From NCBI GenBank assembly GCA_910574455.1, contig CAJSYZ010000003.1, forward strand, positions 5,478,396 to 5,542,395: a DNA stretch of 64,000 bases, in the 5' to 3' direction. Below the pieces are notes generated by a model. That model saw only the letters and a program-made list of their open reading frames with translations, was not told the origin of the DNA and searched no databases. How positions within the stretch are numbered: the stretch's first letter is position 1; the number at the start of each line of letters is the position of its first letter. Below, in pieces: positions 1 to 12,240 of the stretch. A program made the position numbers and the translations under genes. This DNA comes from Trichaptum fuscoviolaceum (Eukaryota > Basidiomycota > Agaricomycetes > Hymenochaetales > Trichaptaceae).

Positions 1-93
1 GCTGCACCTGCTGGCGCACCTGCTGTGGAGGCACCTAAGGAGGAAGAGAAAAATGAGGAGGCGAAGGAGGAGTCTGACGACGACATGGTGCGT
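1..93 (+). pseudogene. 3' portion of 60S acidic ribosomal protein P1/P2 (partial)
   Basis: Frame 1 reads an Ala/Pro/Gly hinge followed by a Lys/Glu-rich run that ends in KEESDDDM. This is the hinge and start of the acidic tail of eukaryotic ribosomal stalk proteins P1/P2, which recruit elongation factors to the large subunit. A GTGCGT donor follows the ATG codon directly, fitting an intron just before the universal last residues (GFGLFD). I could not find an exon encoding GFGLFD in the next 400 bases, so the gene looks cut off here. The 5' part lies outside the window. Alternatives are an unusually long last intron or a truncated duplicate. The hinge and acidic run are seen; the truncation is inferred. 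Confidence 0.6.
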
Positions 94-96
94 TAT

Positions 97-905
97 CGAT
101 ATCTTTCAGGAAGCCATGGATGCGACTCTGAATTATCTCGGCCGACAGGACACTAAACACGCTCAGATGCCTACGAAGAATCCTAGAGGCGGTGTTTAGC
201 ACCTTTGCGAAGATGAAGTACGACCAAGCCAGGGTCATCTATTAGGTATGCACTCTACCAAACGATATGTTTCAATGTGCAAAACTCGCTCAGTATTCCG
301 TGGACAGAATGCCATCCTCTGAGTCCCAGGCACTTATGCTGTCTACACCAAGTTAAAAAAGCAGCAGAATTTTGCGATAGGAACAACTTGAGAATAGAGT
401 CGAAAGGCATGCAGCGCACTGGGAGAGGATGGACGAGAGGAAAGGCCAGGTCGATGCCGCGTAAGCTGCACTCGACTGTTTAATATGCCTTCCTTAGTCT
501 TATACCTTGTTGAAATTCAGTAGCGGTCACCGTACGACCACAAAATGGTAGAAATGTGGACAAGCGCAATCTCATTTTTGGTTCGTGTTCAATATCAACC
601 TCACCTTGTTATCTTCACGTTCAGATTGTCTATAGAAATGAGGCCGACTCAGGCAACGACGCATTCAATTTGTCAAGATGTAATCCAACATCATCTTCCT
701 ATTAACATTAGAAAGGACCAGGATGCTTCAAGCGACACATCGAAAGCAGAACTACATATGAACGACAATGGTATCCATTTGAGCTACGCTGTCATGCAGT
801 ATAATGTCCCTTTCTGACTCGCTTTACCAATTACAGTAACCAGAACGATGAAGTTAGCTTTGTCACTGATGCATCACACTGAATGGATTTGTACTAACTT
901 CTTTT
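97..905. other. No recognisable gene
   Basis: Only short open frames without recognisable motifs are present, the longest a 90-codon frame at 545-817 (+). No repeat or element boundary was seen. Confidence 0.4.
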
Positions 906-909
906 ATCG

Positions 910-1050
910 AAGTTCGAAATCCTCGAACCCTCTACAGCTCGAGCCCATTCAGCAACACGAACCACGAGAGTCATCATTGAGTTTATAAACAGCGATGACG
1001 ACATTGTCGTGCTCTCGGACTCCGAGTACGATGACAAGGCAAAGCAAAGG
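910..1050 (+). pseudogene. Inverted partial copy of the RING/SIM gene, exon 1
   Basis: This stretch encodes an acidic segment with NSDDDIVVLSDSEYDDKAKQ, nearly identical to exon 1 of the minus-strand RING/SIM gene at 1399-2283 but on the opposite strand. Only about 110-140 bases are shared. No ATG or RING half is attached, so it is a relic of an inverted duplication. The paralogous position in the intact gene is about 1995-2110. Confidence 0.75.
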
Positions 1051-1398
1051 TGTTGTGAACGTTGGAAGCCGCGAAATAACTTGGCTTAACAATAGCTGGA
1101 AACGCACATGAGCATTCTCACTCGGATGCTAATCTGGCTCAGGCCCTCTTCTCTATCTTATCAATTGTCAATCGTCTGCTAGTCGTAGCATATGATTCTG
1201 TTAAGAGTAGAAATGTGCATATTTCCGTCGTTTTTGTCTTCAATTGCATTGCGTTATTGATCTTTTGAGTTGAATATATCCGGAGTGGATGGATGTTGAG
1301 CCAAGGAACGGAAGAAACAAAGATCATCATTATGAGTGCGCTAAGCTAGGAGTATAAAAGAGACTGTGACCGCAAAGAAAATTCAAAGACCTTTCAAT

Positions 1399-2283
1399 TC
1401 AAGAAAAAAAGATATCGAATGTGAGGTCAGCCGCCTCATTTGTCTGTTGTGTTTGTGGGCTATCTTCCCTGTCTTCCATCCGTGAGACCATCTCTACAGT
1501 GCGTGTGATGAACGGTATCTCCTGTGGACTTTGCGTAATGCATGCACGGCATGTTGGGCAAGTGTAAACGGGCTTCGCACGAGGTTGATTAATGTCCTGT
1601 CAACGGTGAGTGATATCATCCAGAAAAATACGATCTTATTAACGCACCAATTCGCGACTCGGTATGAGTTGCCCGGACTGCGATGAGGAGTCCGCCTTCT
1701 TTAAGGGACTGTTAAACAAGTCAGAGAGGCAGTTCTTGCAGAAGGTGTGCTTGCATTCCAGCAAGCTAATACACCATTCAGCCTAGTATAGGAAGAGCAG
1801 AACATAGTAAGCGTACGTATATGGTATCCACATTGTTTTGAGACAGATTGAGCATTCCATGTCGTATTGCAAGTCCGAGATGACCTGGGATGTGTTTAGA
1901 CACAACTTTTGAGTGATATTTAGAAGTCTTACGTTTTGGAATTCGACTATTTGCTTTTTCATATTTGCGATTTCCCTGGACTCTGGTGTTGTGTGAGGTC
2001 CACGACGCCTTTGCTTTGCCTTGTCATCGTACTCGGAGTCCGAGAGAACAACAATGTCGTCGTCGCTGTTTGTGAGGTCAATAATGGCTCTGGCACCTCG
2101 TGCTCGATGATTCGGTGACACTGTGCTTTTGGAGGATATTGCAACTTTCCTGTTGCTGGGTGGGTTTGCTATGTCAATGACATCGTCATCATCGTTTGTG
2201 AGGTCGATGACCATCTTGATACGTTGAGTTTTGCGTGTTTGAGTCATGTATTTATTGGTGATCGTTGTCCTTTCGGACGGCAT
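1399..2283 (-). CDS. RING-finger E3 ligase-like protein with SUMO-interaction-like motifs
   Basis: Three exons fit well: 2283-1817, 1765-1648 and 1596-1399, joined by GT-AG introns that keep frame, giving about 260 residues. The N-terminal half carries acidic hydrophobic motifs (VIDLTNDDDD, IIDLTNSDDDIVVLSDSE), typical of SUMO-interaction motifs. The C-terminal half has a C3HC4 RING: CSIC, then CKHTFCKNC, then YTCPTCR after a spacer; RING residues are split over all three exons. SIM plus RING is the layout of SUMO-targeted ubiquitin ligases (RNF4/Slx5-Slx8 type), so ubiquitylation of sumoylated nuclear proteins is a reasonable inference. The start at 2283 is the first ATG of the frame; 2247 is an alternative. 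A second gene of the same layout lies at 32180-32932 and a relic lies next door at 910-1050. Confidence 0.7.
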
Positions 2284-2359
2284 GCCGTTAGGGTTAGGAG
2301 GTAGGCCTTGATGACAGATTTGTAGTAAGAAAAGTGTTTTGCTGAATAGGCGCAATGGT

Positions 2360-3384
2360 GGTGGTTGTGATGAAGGTGACTTATGGTGTTGTGTACGTAT
2401 TTATGTTCCGGCTACAGCCTAGCGGATTCTATTATTAGTGTGCTGGTCTTTTTGACTGTTCAAGAGCAAGCCCTTATTTATAAATTGACCAATGTCAGGA
2501 ACGGTCTTTTGGATATATAAAAATCTGGTTGAATGTGGTGGTCTCAATATACATCTTTAGTCGTGAGCGTCGTAAGTTCGAAGGGTATTGTAAAATAATA
2601 GTAAAAAGGTGTCCCTGTCCTTTGATTCTTCCGACCACATCGATCCCAAATATGATTCAATGAAAGTAAATCTTTAGACGCTGGTATCATAGTGTAAAAT
2701 GGGGAATTGAAGCTAATCACTGGTGGGAAGCTGGGTGGTAAGAGGTATGTTTTTCTGGCTCGAGCCCCTTCTCAACACCATCCTGTTTCCTCAGTCGAGA
2801 CAGTTTCCGCAATACGCTTCTTCATGCTGACGTCGATCCAAAAGGAGGACCCGAAAGGGTCCGCTTTGTAGGGGTAATAAAATTATGGTCGGTCACCACT
2901 TGATTTTATGTTACTGTCTATAATTGTTGCCCTCGATTATTTGTATATGTTTGCATAAGGTGATATAAAACCATCGACTTTGTCCAAAATGTTCTTGTTT
3001 TATCTGTCTATCTTCTGAGTTCGAGTATTATTCCTATTTGCAAAAAGCATGACAGTCGGGAGAAAGAAATAAAAGAAGAAGCCGTTACGTGAAAGAGATT
3101 GCCGATGTGCCCAGAAGCAAAATGAAGTATGGCGGCACGGTCGGACTGCGAATGGCGTCATCCGGCCGAGGTTCGCTGCTCATTTGGCTGGCTGATTCTA
3201 CTGCGAGCTGATGACGACAGTCGCGGAATTTCTCGCCGGAGTGTCCCGAGCTCCGGCCTCTGTTTACTTGCAAATCTTCTCTTTTCTCGCCGACTGTAAT
3301 CTTTTTTGCAAAGAAGAATAGATAGTGCTGTCAGAGTTAGCTTTGCTCCGGCCATGTTGATTGAGTATTATGCTTGTATCATTG
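2360..3384. other. Intergenic region, no recognisable gene
   Basis: This interval lies between the divergent RING/SIM start and the end of the 'PVW' family pseudogene. Short overlapping frames at 3085-3355 (-) have no recognisable motif. No repeats were noted. Confidence 0.4.
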
Positions 3385-5571
3385 TTACGCCGAATAGCGG
3401 ATAGACATCCATTCCGGTGCGTCTGGCCAAACACGCAAGGCCTTGAGCAATCCGTTCAGCACAGATCTATTTGGATTTGTAATCCAAAGATCCCGAGGGT
3501 TATTAGATGGGTCAGGGAAAAGTTGCGCCAACCCATCTCCGTCTCGCCATATGCGTTGTACACCGTAGGCTCGCAGACCCGCAGCCAAAGTGTCCCCAGT
3601 GACATCCATTCTGGTCATGATTTGATCTGACTCGAGGAGGTCCATGCGAAACTGACATTCGCAGACGTCCCGCAGGATAGAAGCGCGCGGCTTTGCGTCC
3701 GTGCTAATATCGGTGTAGGAGATAGAGCGATCAGCCCATATCGCTTCACACAATCTAGAGTAAGGAGTAAATTTGCCCTCGACGGAGAAGATCACTTTGA
3801 TGGACTGCTGGTGTGCATTTCTAGCAATCTTGGAGCGAGATTTACCTATAGCTGCGGTGCCGATATTGGGAACCAAGTCACTTAGAGAGGGCATAGCTTC
3901 TTTCAAACGCTCCAGCGAAGGAGATGGGAGAGCATTGCGTCCGGAAGAAGATGGCCTTTGGTTTAGTCGCCCAGGAGTGCGAACTTGTATCTTCAGGCCA
4001 CCAGGCTCGGTCAAGTATACGGATTGCTTTAAGGCCACGCTCTCGCGGAACGGTTTGAATGGAGTCCACTTATGGATGTGTTCATATGTCTTTTCCTTGG
4101 ATTGGAACCCAAATAGATGGATAGGAGGAAAATGGTATCGTGCAGGAGATTCTTGGTTGGCCGGGAGTGGTGAAGCGCACTTGAGTGCGGCCTGTCTCAT
4201 TAGAGGTATGTCCGGAAGGTCCGGAAAGTGTGCAGGTACGACGAAGGATATGGAGAAAGGCAGTGGTTGAGTGATACTTTGACCATGAGCTTCTTTTGGT
4301 ATCGCCTTCACTCGTCTCTTCCGCTTGGGCTTCAAGGTCTTGCCAGGCTCTTCGTCATCAGAGTCAAAAAAGTTGAGGGGGTGAGGCAGGCGAGTCCACG
4401 TTCTCATGTGATCGCTATTTTAGGGAGTTTCCAACCTGCAATGGTGCTCGGTTAAGTCCTTGGTCACGGCCCATTGCATGTCTCATATTCGAGATGATCG
4501 AAATCATGCGAGCTTCTGTTAATAGTGAGTTCCGGCTTGACCGTAGACTGACAGGGCAGTTGGCAGAAGGTGACATTGCCATGAAAAGCTCCCTTCCGTC
4601 TAACCGACTTCGCCATGAGTTACGAGCGAGTACGGAGTCCCAGAGCAATGGGTGCACAGCTCTGTAGATGCGAGTATCACCCAGAACACTGTGGTTTGGG
4701 CAAATGAACCAAAAAGGTACCCAGGCTCGTTGAAGTTCTTCTGCGAGCGCCCCGTCGTCAACAAAGACGCCTTGGAACGCAAGAGGGTGCGTGGCAACTG
4801 GTTCGGTGAACAACATTACACGACGTGCGACCATCTTGATATAGAAATATAGGCCGAAAAGCTCCCGTAACGATCTCTGGACCTCGCGAACGCGTTGAAT
4901 GACGTCTCGCCCCGCTCGTGGTTCTCGTTTCAGTTGTTCAACTGAAAGACGGGCCTGATTCGAGATGTGCATCAGCAAGTCCCTGTGATCTCTGCGTAAC
5001 TCCTTTTCCACCTCGGCGCATGTGGGAATAGTGAGGTCCAGAGCTCTTGACAATTCGTTCGAGAAGTCCGACTTCAATGTGCCCACAGGCTCTGAGAATA
5101 GCTCGAACAGAGACGGACCAGACTCTATCCAATTTTCGGTTTCTACCGCTTGGCAGACGACTCCCCGGTCGCGTAAAAAACGTCGTGCATTGGTGGGTCG
5201 GGAGTTTGACGCGGAATACACATATGGTGCACGACAGAATGGCAGTATATCTGAGGCCAGATGGAGTATTCTTGAGGCCCCCAGTGTCCGTCTGCTCGCT
5301 GAAAGAGACCTCTATCGTGGAAGTGAGGAAATTCCGGAATCGAGCTCATGTTTGGGGAGGTGACAATCTTGAACGTATCGGAAGACCATCTAATAGCAGC
5401 TGCGCTCCGACAATCATAAGCATTCCGAATGTGACGAGGTACATCTGCAACATTCATAGATCAGAGTGAAGAAATCTTATGGCAATTTAAGGAGTCACCA
5501 TCTACCATGTTGACTTTCAGCCCAGGAAAGTTCTTTCCAGCTTCTCTTTGCCACTGCGCCCACCGCGCCAT
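3385..5571 (-). pseudogene. Agaric-specific 'PVW' family protein, broken copy 1
   Basis: This is a paralogue of the gene at 46250-48682, similar along its whole length. I recognise the family from memory as multicopy in agarics, function unknown. A likely start is the ATG at 5571, followed by an exon reading PGLKVNMV and an intron ending in TTGCAG. Matching landmarks are GLFQRADGHWG, SIWPQIYC, HHMCIPR, FGLYFYIK, RGVFVDDGALAEEL and VPFWFICP, then in the second half SVEGKFTPYSR and CECQFRMDLLESD. At least three lesions are visible: a frame change near 5175 just after the PPMHD segment, a stop near 4413 after VGNSLK, and a frame change near 4400. Exon order and intron positions are otherwise kept, so decay looks fairly recent. 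Confidence 0.65.
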
Positions 5572-5804
5572 TGTGAAGGAGCTTCGCGATCGTTAGTCAA
5601 ACGCTGTACTCTAGCGTTCTGTTGTTCTTGCTCAACGGCAATGATTGATTGCGCTCGGGGTTAGATACCAATACGATGTGAGGGACCGAAGACGGACAGT
5701 GTTTTGATTGTCTACAGACAGAGCTTTGTAGCGTTGCGAAGTCTGCGTTGTGCTCTGTTGAGGGAAGTGGATGATGTGTCTCAAGGTGCAAATCTATGAA
5801 TAGG

Positions 5805-5945
5805 ATCCCCGACACGAAGCGTAGCGTAGTAGAGGGTTGTGTCGCCTTCGATCGTCACTTTGATGCCAGTGATAAGCAGCACTGCATTACTACTAACCAC
5901 TTTTGTCCAATCACATGTCTCCGATCTTCGGTTCCACAGTCTTCC
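5805..5945 (+). repeat. Repeated block shared with 38811-38890 and 40370-40470
   Basis: The segment beginning CACGAAGCGTAGCGTAG at about 5813 recurs at 38815. Its downstream part, with the phrase CATGTCTCCGATC, recurs near 40446. In the other two places it directly follows a PRP2 fragment, so it belongs to the same composite repeat. It is non-coding as far as I can see. Confidence 0.6.
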
Positions 5946-6126
5946 GCTCATTTCACAGGTTGTTTATTGTTTCTTTTCTCACATATTCTACTTAATTCTG
6001 CAATTAAAGTATCCTCTAGCCTGATTATGGTTGTTGATATGGCTTCTAGCCTATCTCTTGACTTTCTCTCAGTCTTGACCTCCTATGTCTTTAGAAATTT
6101 TGAGATGATGGGGTGCTGTTTTGTGA

Positions 6127-6400
6127 TATGAAAGTCTCCGAGCGAGAACGCAAAGAGCTTGAGTACAAGAAGGGATCACTTCGTCTGGCGTGGGAGCGGA
6201 TATATGTTGTCGACCATTAGGACGGATCAATGCCAGTGGGAGCACAGACGAAGCACAGAACCTTCCGAACCGCCGGCCTAGACAAGGTGCAATATGTCGA
6301 CTTTTACGAGTATGTCTTTAACGAAATCCAGACGATCCATTTCGTTCTATTGAACACAATGAATGCGGAAGCAAATAATGCGCTGGGACAGGGTTAAATA
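6127..6400 (+). pseudogene. PRP2: PRP2/DHX16-type helicase relic, N-terminal part
   Basis: Translations read KVSERERKELEYKK followed by TFRTAGLDKVQYVDFYEYVF and IQTIHFVLLNTMNAEAN. These match the N-terminal extension of spliceosomal DEAH helicase PRP2/DHX16, which drives the catalytic step of spliceosome activation. The piece is interrupted by stops and lacks the helicase core. The same N-terminal segment occurs on the opposite strand at 40710-40928. Confidence 0.6.
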
Positions 6401-6589
6401 GTGTAAGTGTATTCGGCTGCGTACATTCACTGCTTTTAAATCAGACCCAGTCTAATTAGCTTTAAAGAGATTGGAAGGACTCGCACAGTGCACGACATGA
6501 GCGTTGTATTCAACGCAAGGACACCAACACCTTCGCCTAATCTTGTGTTGATCGTACTGTGAAGGTGTAGTCGTTCGGTTCCTCGATGC

Positions 6590-6960
6590 CAAATTTCCTC
6601 GAGGCACACGAGAAGGGCGGCGCTTACGTTGACTTCTATCCCGGTGCAGACAAGCCGTATCTTGACACGAGCGGTGACGACCAAACAATCAAAATCTGGG
6701 ATTACCTCAGTTCGGAGGATGGTACGATTAAGATCTGGAACTCGGGTATGTACCGTTTGAAAAATATCTTGAGCTACGCTCTTGAACGTGCATGGTGCAT
6801 TACCATCTGACCGCAGGGGAATGAGGTTACCGTACGGAACGACGAAGGTGTAGTCATGGTCAATCTTGATTGCCAGTGAACACAGACCATAACACATTTC
6901 GATAAGTAAGTTTCCTCTCTTCATCCTCCTCGACCTCTACACGCTGACATGAAGTAATAG
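6590..6960 (+). pseudogene. SEC27: Coatomer beta-prime (COPI WD40) relic 1
   Basis: The frame gives DDQTIKIWDYLS fused directly to EDGTIKIWNSGMYRL and ILSYALERAWC. In coatomer beta-prime these belong to successive WD40 blades, so the repeat between them has been deleted. About 90 bases at 6880-6965 also match a later coatomer part found intact at 38200-38290. The piece is followed by a PRP2 fragment, as at 38 kb. It is a non-functional relic. Confidence 0.7.
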
Positions 6961-6979
6961 CCCATTGTAATGTACAGTA

Positions 6980-7345
6980 CCTTCACAAGCCTGGCTACAT
7001 ACCGATATGATGACAGTCGGGTGCAAGGAGCCGCAACGCGTTTTGCTGCGATGAGGGCTACAGCGCGTACTGCCGAGGAAGTAGGGAATAATGTGGGCTA
7101 TGAGGTTGGATATTCGATTTCGAAATTTGTGCAAGTGACAAGTCCATGATTAAAAGTCATTAAATACATGAACAGGTTGTATGCTTCTGAGTCATTGTGA
7201 GTCCTTGACAGAGCCGGATCTCGCGAGTTTCTTGGCCATAATTAATGAACCTCACGAGTAAACACTAAGTACGGACATCGTGTTTGCTCTAATCAAAGCT
7301 TTGCATTCGTGGCGGGTACAAGTTGGATCAGACAGCGCTATATAA
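6980..7345 (+). pseudogene. PRP2: PRP2-type DEAH helicase relic, motif I-II region
   Basis: Scattered frames read TVGCKEPQRV, then [16 protein letters not shown], then SLTEPDLASFLAIINEPHE followed by STDIVFALIK. The last corresponds to the helicase segment with the DEAH box, here decayed to NEPHE. Several stops and frame changes are present. The fragment ends at the CGCTATATAAT boundary also found in four other copies in this window; an ACTACCGC MITE begins immediately after. Confidence 0.7.
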
Positions 7346-7375
7346 TGTCTAACGGCCCTGGGGAACCGGGCTCCA

Positions 7376-8187
7376 GAAATGTCCGCTCAGGACTACCGCA
7401 GTACCGCACTGAACGACTGCGGTACTGTGTCAAACTACCGCACAAGGGAGCCAATGAGAAATTTAGAAAATGTAGAATAATGCGGAATATATAATCTTAC
7501 ATCCAATCATAATACAGGATCTTATGTATTTCCAAAGAATCTACAAAATCTCAATACATCTGGCTGCACAATGATGTCAACTACCGCGTTAATGACGTCA
7601 ACTACCGCTCTGATTTCCAATACTACCGCCTTAATTACCAATACTACCGCGGTATTTCCAATACTACCGCTTTAATTTCAACAACCGCTTTCTTGGCACC
7701 TAAGTATGGTATAAGTTCAGGCACATACATAGCCTTTAATACATTTTCTGTACTGCCACGGAACACCCACTTGCTCATTGCACATTTCTCTCAGACATTA
7801 ATTGCAACATGAACATGATTATGAACTGCTTCTGGTATTCTGAATTGATCTATACTACATTGTTCCTGAAGTTGATGTGCACCTGTTGAAGATTGGCAAG
7901 TGCATGGAGTTTCTCACTGCTTTTCTGTGTGCTCTCACGATGTTGCTATCATAGTGCATCACTTATTTATAATATCAATCAACTTGAGGGCCATCGTCCG
8001 CATATACATTGATTGAACCTCACTTGCAGGTGACGGGGAAGGAGTGATAACAAGTGAAGAACTGTTGTACTAGATATATGCAATTCAACTATATGCGGTA
8101 GCGCAGTAGTTTGACGCGCTGGCAGTACCGCGGTAGTTGAGAGCGGTAGTCTAGCGCGGTAGCGCGGTAGTCCAGCGCGGACATTTC
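7376..8187. mobile_element. ACTACCGC-iteron MITE, copy 1 (about 812 bp)
   Basis: The left end GAAATGTCCGCTCAGGACTA and the right end, whose reverse complement is GAAATGTCCGCGCTGGACTA, form terminal inverted repeats. Both ends carry dense copies of ACTACCGC, pointing inward on the left and as GCGGTAGT on the right. The interior is AT-rich with no open frame, so the element is non-autonomous. Two relatives lie at about 45736 and 58566. Similarity may extend 20-25 bases outside the quoted ends. No clear target duplication was seen. Confidence 0.8.
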
Positions 8188-8189
8188 AG

Positions 8190-9215
8190 CCAGCCGCTGG
8201 GGAACGGACTGTAAATAAGCATAACCTGAATTAAACTTGTTACAAATGTGTATGATTATCACTCTATACAATTTATGCTTATAAGTGCCTAAATACCTAA
8301 ACACCGTGTTGGTGGATCAAAACATTCATCAGTTATGCTTATTCGGAGGCATGTTTGTATGCAGCTTATTTTGCAAATGACTATAAGCATTGGGTTCCAT
8401 AGCCAGTCTGGGCTATGCTTATTGCAGGTTATGCTAATAAGCAGGTACTCTTGGGTGTAATTTGAAGCTTCATATGGTAAAAGCCCATGCTTATAGAGAG
8501 AGTTATGCATATATAAGGGATGCTAATAGACAGGTTCATCTGTAGTATAGTGCCATAAATAGATCTCTACCAGTATATTACCATAAATAGATTTGTACTA
8601 ATATACTACCATAAATAGATTTTCTCACACTGATTGGATGTTGCCAGTTTGAAAATTGACTTCGTCAGGAAACAGATTCATAGCTCCATTATAGCGTACA
8701 CATAAAGTGAAAAGCTTAACAGACAGGCATCTAATGGAAAGTACTAGTAGTCTGTGTACTCTAATGTAAATGGTGGAAACACTTTTGTGATCTGAATATG
8801 GTCATGTGACAGTAAGACTCGGATGCCATGATTGCTTCCACATCACCACGTGTCTGATAACCCCCTAACAACTCACCGCACATCGACACCCTCCCCTCAC
8901 TCTTTCCCCTCCCCTCTTCTCACAACGTCAACGACCATTCAAATTTTTCTGCGGCTGACTAGTGCAATCTGTTCTTCTTGTTGACTGGAACTTCTAATAA
9001 CACAGACTCTGTGAAAGCGATCAAGCAAATCTCATACCCCTCACTGCTGCGCCTCGCAACATAGATAGCGCCTCCATCTCGACCTGGTCAACATCACTTC
9101 AGCTTCGCGCTGCAGCTGATGTGACTGGAAGACCCTGAGTTTGCTTCGGCGACCTCTAAGTATCCTTAATGTGTCGATCAAGACGACATGGTTGGAGTGT
9201 CAATCTAGGAGAGAG
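8190..9215. other. AT-rich intergenic region with short direct repeats
   Basis: Three spaced copies of CCATAAATAGAT occur at about 8551-8620, separated by similar ATAYTA spacers. The stretch 8214-8530 holds many copies of ATGCTTAT or its complement. No gene was recognised. Confidence 0.45.
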
Positions 9216-11640
9216 TTTTGGACTTTAGTGGACAGAAGTTGCTCTTTGTAAGAATATTTGATAGGAGCAAAGAATTGTATAATTCTAATCAGACCTCCAG
9301 TGGTTTCGAGCGAGTGGCATCCGAAGTCGAGGCATCATTTAGGTCGTGTCTCATCTTTTATATCAGGGTATGCAGTTTGTCTCATCCCGTATGGGCTCAA
9401 TTTCTGATGCTGCTCTTCTGCCCATTTGGCGTGTATTGTGGGAACAATGTGATGCACAACGGCTGGTGGTGGCATTCAGTGGCTCATGATATGTTGTCCG
9501 TGTGGTACTTGTCGGGGTTTTCGATAACGTTTAGGATCGCCAGACATTTCTCGCCATAGAGATAGTTGATCCGCCGTCGATCGCCCCTTTCATTGTCGAC
9601 TGTGCAGTGTTTATCCGGATGCTCTTGCAAACTTGTGTCGAAATATCGCAGGTTGCTTTGTCTTCGACCCTTTTCATTTTTCTTGATAAAATCTTTCCAA
9701 ACGCGGTCCTCCATCTGCTGCTCCACTCTCTCCTATCCTTCTCAGTCCTCTCAAACGTGGTGTTAAATGTCTTTACTGCATTTGTATATCATCATCGAGC
9801 TTGCCTGAGGTGGAGAGGGAAGGGATTTATACTGTGAAACACGATGAACAAGGTAGGAGGCTTTAATTGGATGACGAGTTATTGTTTCACATTACTCATT
9901 TATTATCTACCAGGCAGCCTTTGTTACTGCAAGAAACAATGTGCTCGGATCAGCAATGAGTGAGTCTCTTTAGTTCTTTCAACGTGTGTGGCTTATTGGC
10001 AATGAATCCCTTGCCTTTTTAAACAGACGACGTAGCATATCAGGGCCAACTCGATTATAATGCATTTCCTACTGAATTCCTCCATGAAGGGCTTTTTCAA
10101 CTTTAGTCTACTGTCAGCGTATCCCCTTCATTCCATGGAGTCAATCAATGTTTCCCTGTCTCTGAGTATCCGTCGATTATGACGATTGTGGGCGTCAATG
10201 GGCAATAGGCGGCCAAAACAGGCTTTTCTGGAGACAACGCTTCAATCAGGTTCCCCATATTTCCCCGCCTCAGCATCCCTTGCTGAACCCAAACAATGGT
10301 CCTCCTATCTCCCTTCGGCATCGGGCTACGCCAATAAATTATCTTGCACCACCTAATCAATCCGTATCGCAGAATGAACAGCGCAGGGCAACACTGATGC
10401 AGACGCAATTCCATTCTTACGGCAACACCTTTTTCATACTCATCTTTGCCTAGATGTTCATGATAACTAAACCGCTCTCGAGATAGCCGCGTTCCAGTGC
10501 CGCACGAAGGTACTTATACATACTTTGGACAATCTGAGCGCAATCTCGCTCACAATTCTTGGCATGTGTAGCATGATCCCCGTCTCGCCTACGAACTCTC
10601 GTCACAAGATGATGGAGCATACGTCTGCGGTGCGGATGAGTCTTTGTTTCCAAACGTTGTGAACGAAAGTGTAGACTCGATGTCCAGCAGCATTTCAAAA
10701 GAAGAAGAGATTCTCCAGAGGTCCGTTGAAGCCCTTCGGCCACCTGGTCTTCCTCTGGCCGATTGCTTGCGCTTATTTAAGATAGCAATGAATATTGTCC
10801 GTTGCCTACGGCTGGGTGTGCTTTATCCGACTCGCCGCTGAACAGCAAATCTGATTCGCCTCGTGCGTTGACCTGAAATTTTCTTCACCTTTCATGACGT
10901 ATTCACGGTTCACGAGCCGGACGCGTTCGACGTTGCCATCGGGAACGCCTTCCTCGGTGTCACCGTTGCACATAGAGACACGAGATCGAAGAGTCAGACA
11001 GCTGATATAGAAAGGGAGGGAGGTTGACTCGAGATAATAAGAAAGGTTAAATTCAGTCTTTTGAAATTTTTAGATTCAGTGCTGATAGAATTTCTCGTTC
11101 TTTAAAACGTAGAACCTGAGTTCGGGTTTCTTGCTGCTGCTAGACTCTGAACTCTCCTGGCATCGTATGCGGCTATTTCCACCAATGGCTGCCTACTGAA
11201 GGTGGCAATCTTTGCAAAGTACCGCGTTCTGCATGCGGCAGAAGGGCAAGGGTTAACACGGATAGAGAACAGAAGTGGATGAAATTCTACATTATTACCA
11301 ATGAGCCAATATACGCGCATATGTATATGATGATTCCACTGTCCCGCGTCATTATCAATTGTTGCCCAGGTCAAAGTGGCGAAACTAACCTTTGGCTTAA
11401 TTTGAAGTGCGGGAGTGCGGAGGCATCATTGACAATACGCGGATCTAATAGCGCATCTGCCAATCTGTTGGTGCGTTTGAGTGTGCACAGTCAAGATAAG
11501 TAACTGAATCTATTCGCGAACCCCGACTTAAAACATATTTAAAGCTTAACGACTGCATATCTTGGATTGAAGCAATTGATACATTCTAACAACACCCAAC
11601 ATCTGAGAAATAGAAAATACAAAGATTCGCTACATTTTCA
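9216..11640. other. Region without a recognisable gene
   Basis: Open frames of 65-113 codons occur on both strands (for example 9218-9559 +, 9484-9726 -, 10145-10414 -, 10450-10743 -). None carries a motif I recognise and none joins convincingly across splice sites. Relics of unknown genes cannot be excluded. Confidence 0.35.
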
Positions 11641-11965
11641 TGAGAGTCCGCAGCCTATTTTTTTGGCATGCAATCATCTTTTATATATCGCCCTCACCAC
11701 CTTTCGTCCGAATCGCTCAAGACCGGCTTAGGTGCGCCCTTTCCAAGTTTTTGCAGTGTTAAAAAACGCAGCTAGTATGCCAAATAAGTTGGCTTTTATC
11801 ATCTTCATCAGTTAAATATTGAAATACACGTACATCAACTTTCCAGTCCCCTTTCGAGGGCTTAGGCAGATGTGTCGCCCCCATATACCTATTGCCGTCG
11901 TAATGTCGGAACATCATATGGTTTATAAATGACAGACGTCATAGCATGGCATTGAAACAAGGGAT
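11640..11965 (-). pseudogene. Tandem relic of the Pro/Ala-rich small gene
   Basis: On the minus strand at about 11955-11810 the frame reads MFRHYDGNRYMGATHLPKPS, then WKVDVRVFQYL. This matches ITMRFYDGDELLGTAHLPA and IVRIFRSI in the downstream gene at 12239-12834. The flanking 11640-11770 also resembles 12030-12130, so the whole 3' part was duplicated in tandem. No start exon is attached. Confidence 0.6.
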
Positions 11966-12145
11966 ACATTCTAATGACACAGTTGATCGGTACAAATACG
12001 AACAGTAAGAGCCGATACATTTTAATTCAAAGTCCGAAGCCGTTCTTTTTTATCGCATACAGGTCATTCTTCGCATCGTGCCCTCAGCACCTTACGTTCT
12101 AATTCTTCAAGGCCTTCTTAGAAGTGCTGGCGTCGTTTCCGTACT

Positions 12146-12240
12146 TTCTCGACTTTTCTCCCTTTCCTCCCTTTCCCCCCCTCCCTGCCCTCCCTGTCTT
12201 TCCTTTCTTCCGCCAGTTGTCCTTTTTTCTTTCCTGGTTC
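12146..12240. repeat. Polypyrimidine tract
   Basis: Roughly 95 bases are almost pure C/T on the plus strand, just downstream of the minus-strand Pro/Ala-rich gene. Confidence 0.7.

Noticed and set aside
2285..2300. Telomere-like GTTAGGGTTAGG and TAACCCTAATCC near 20645
   Set aside because: Only one or two units each, inside other sequence; not a telomeric or interstitial array.
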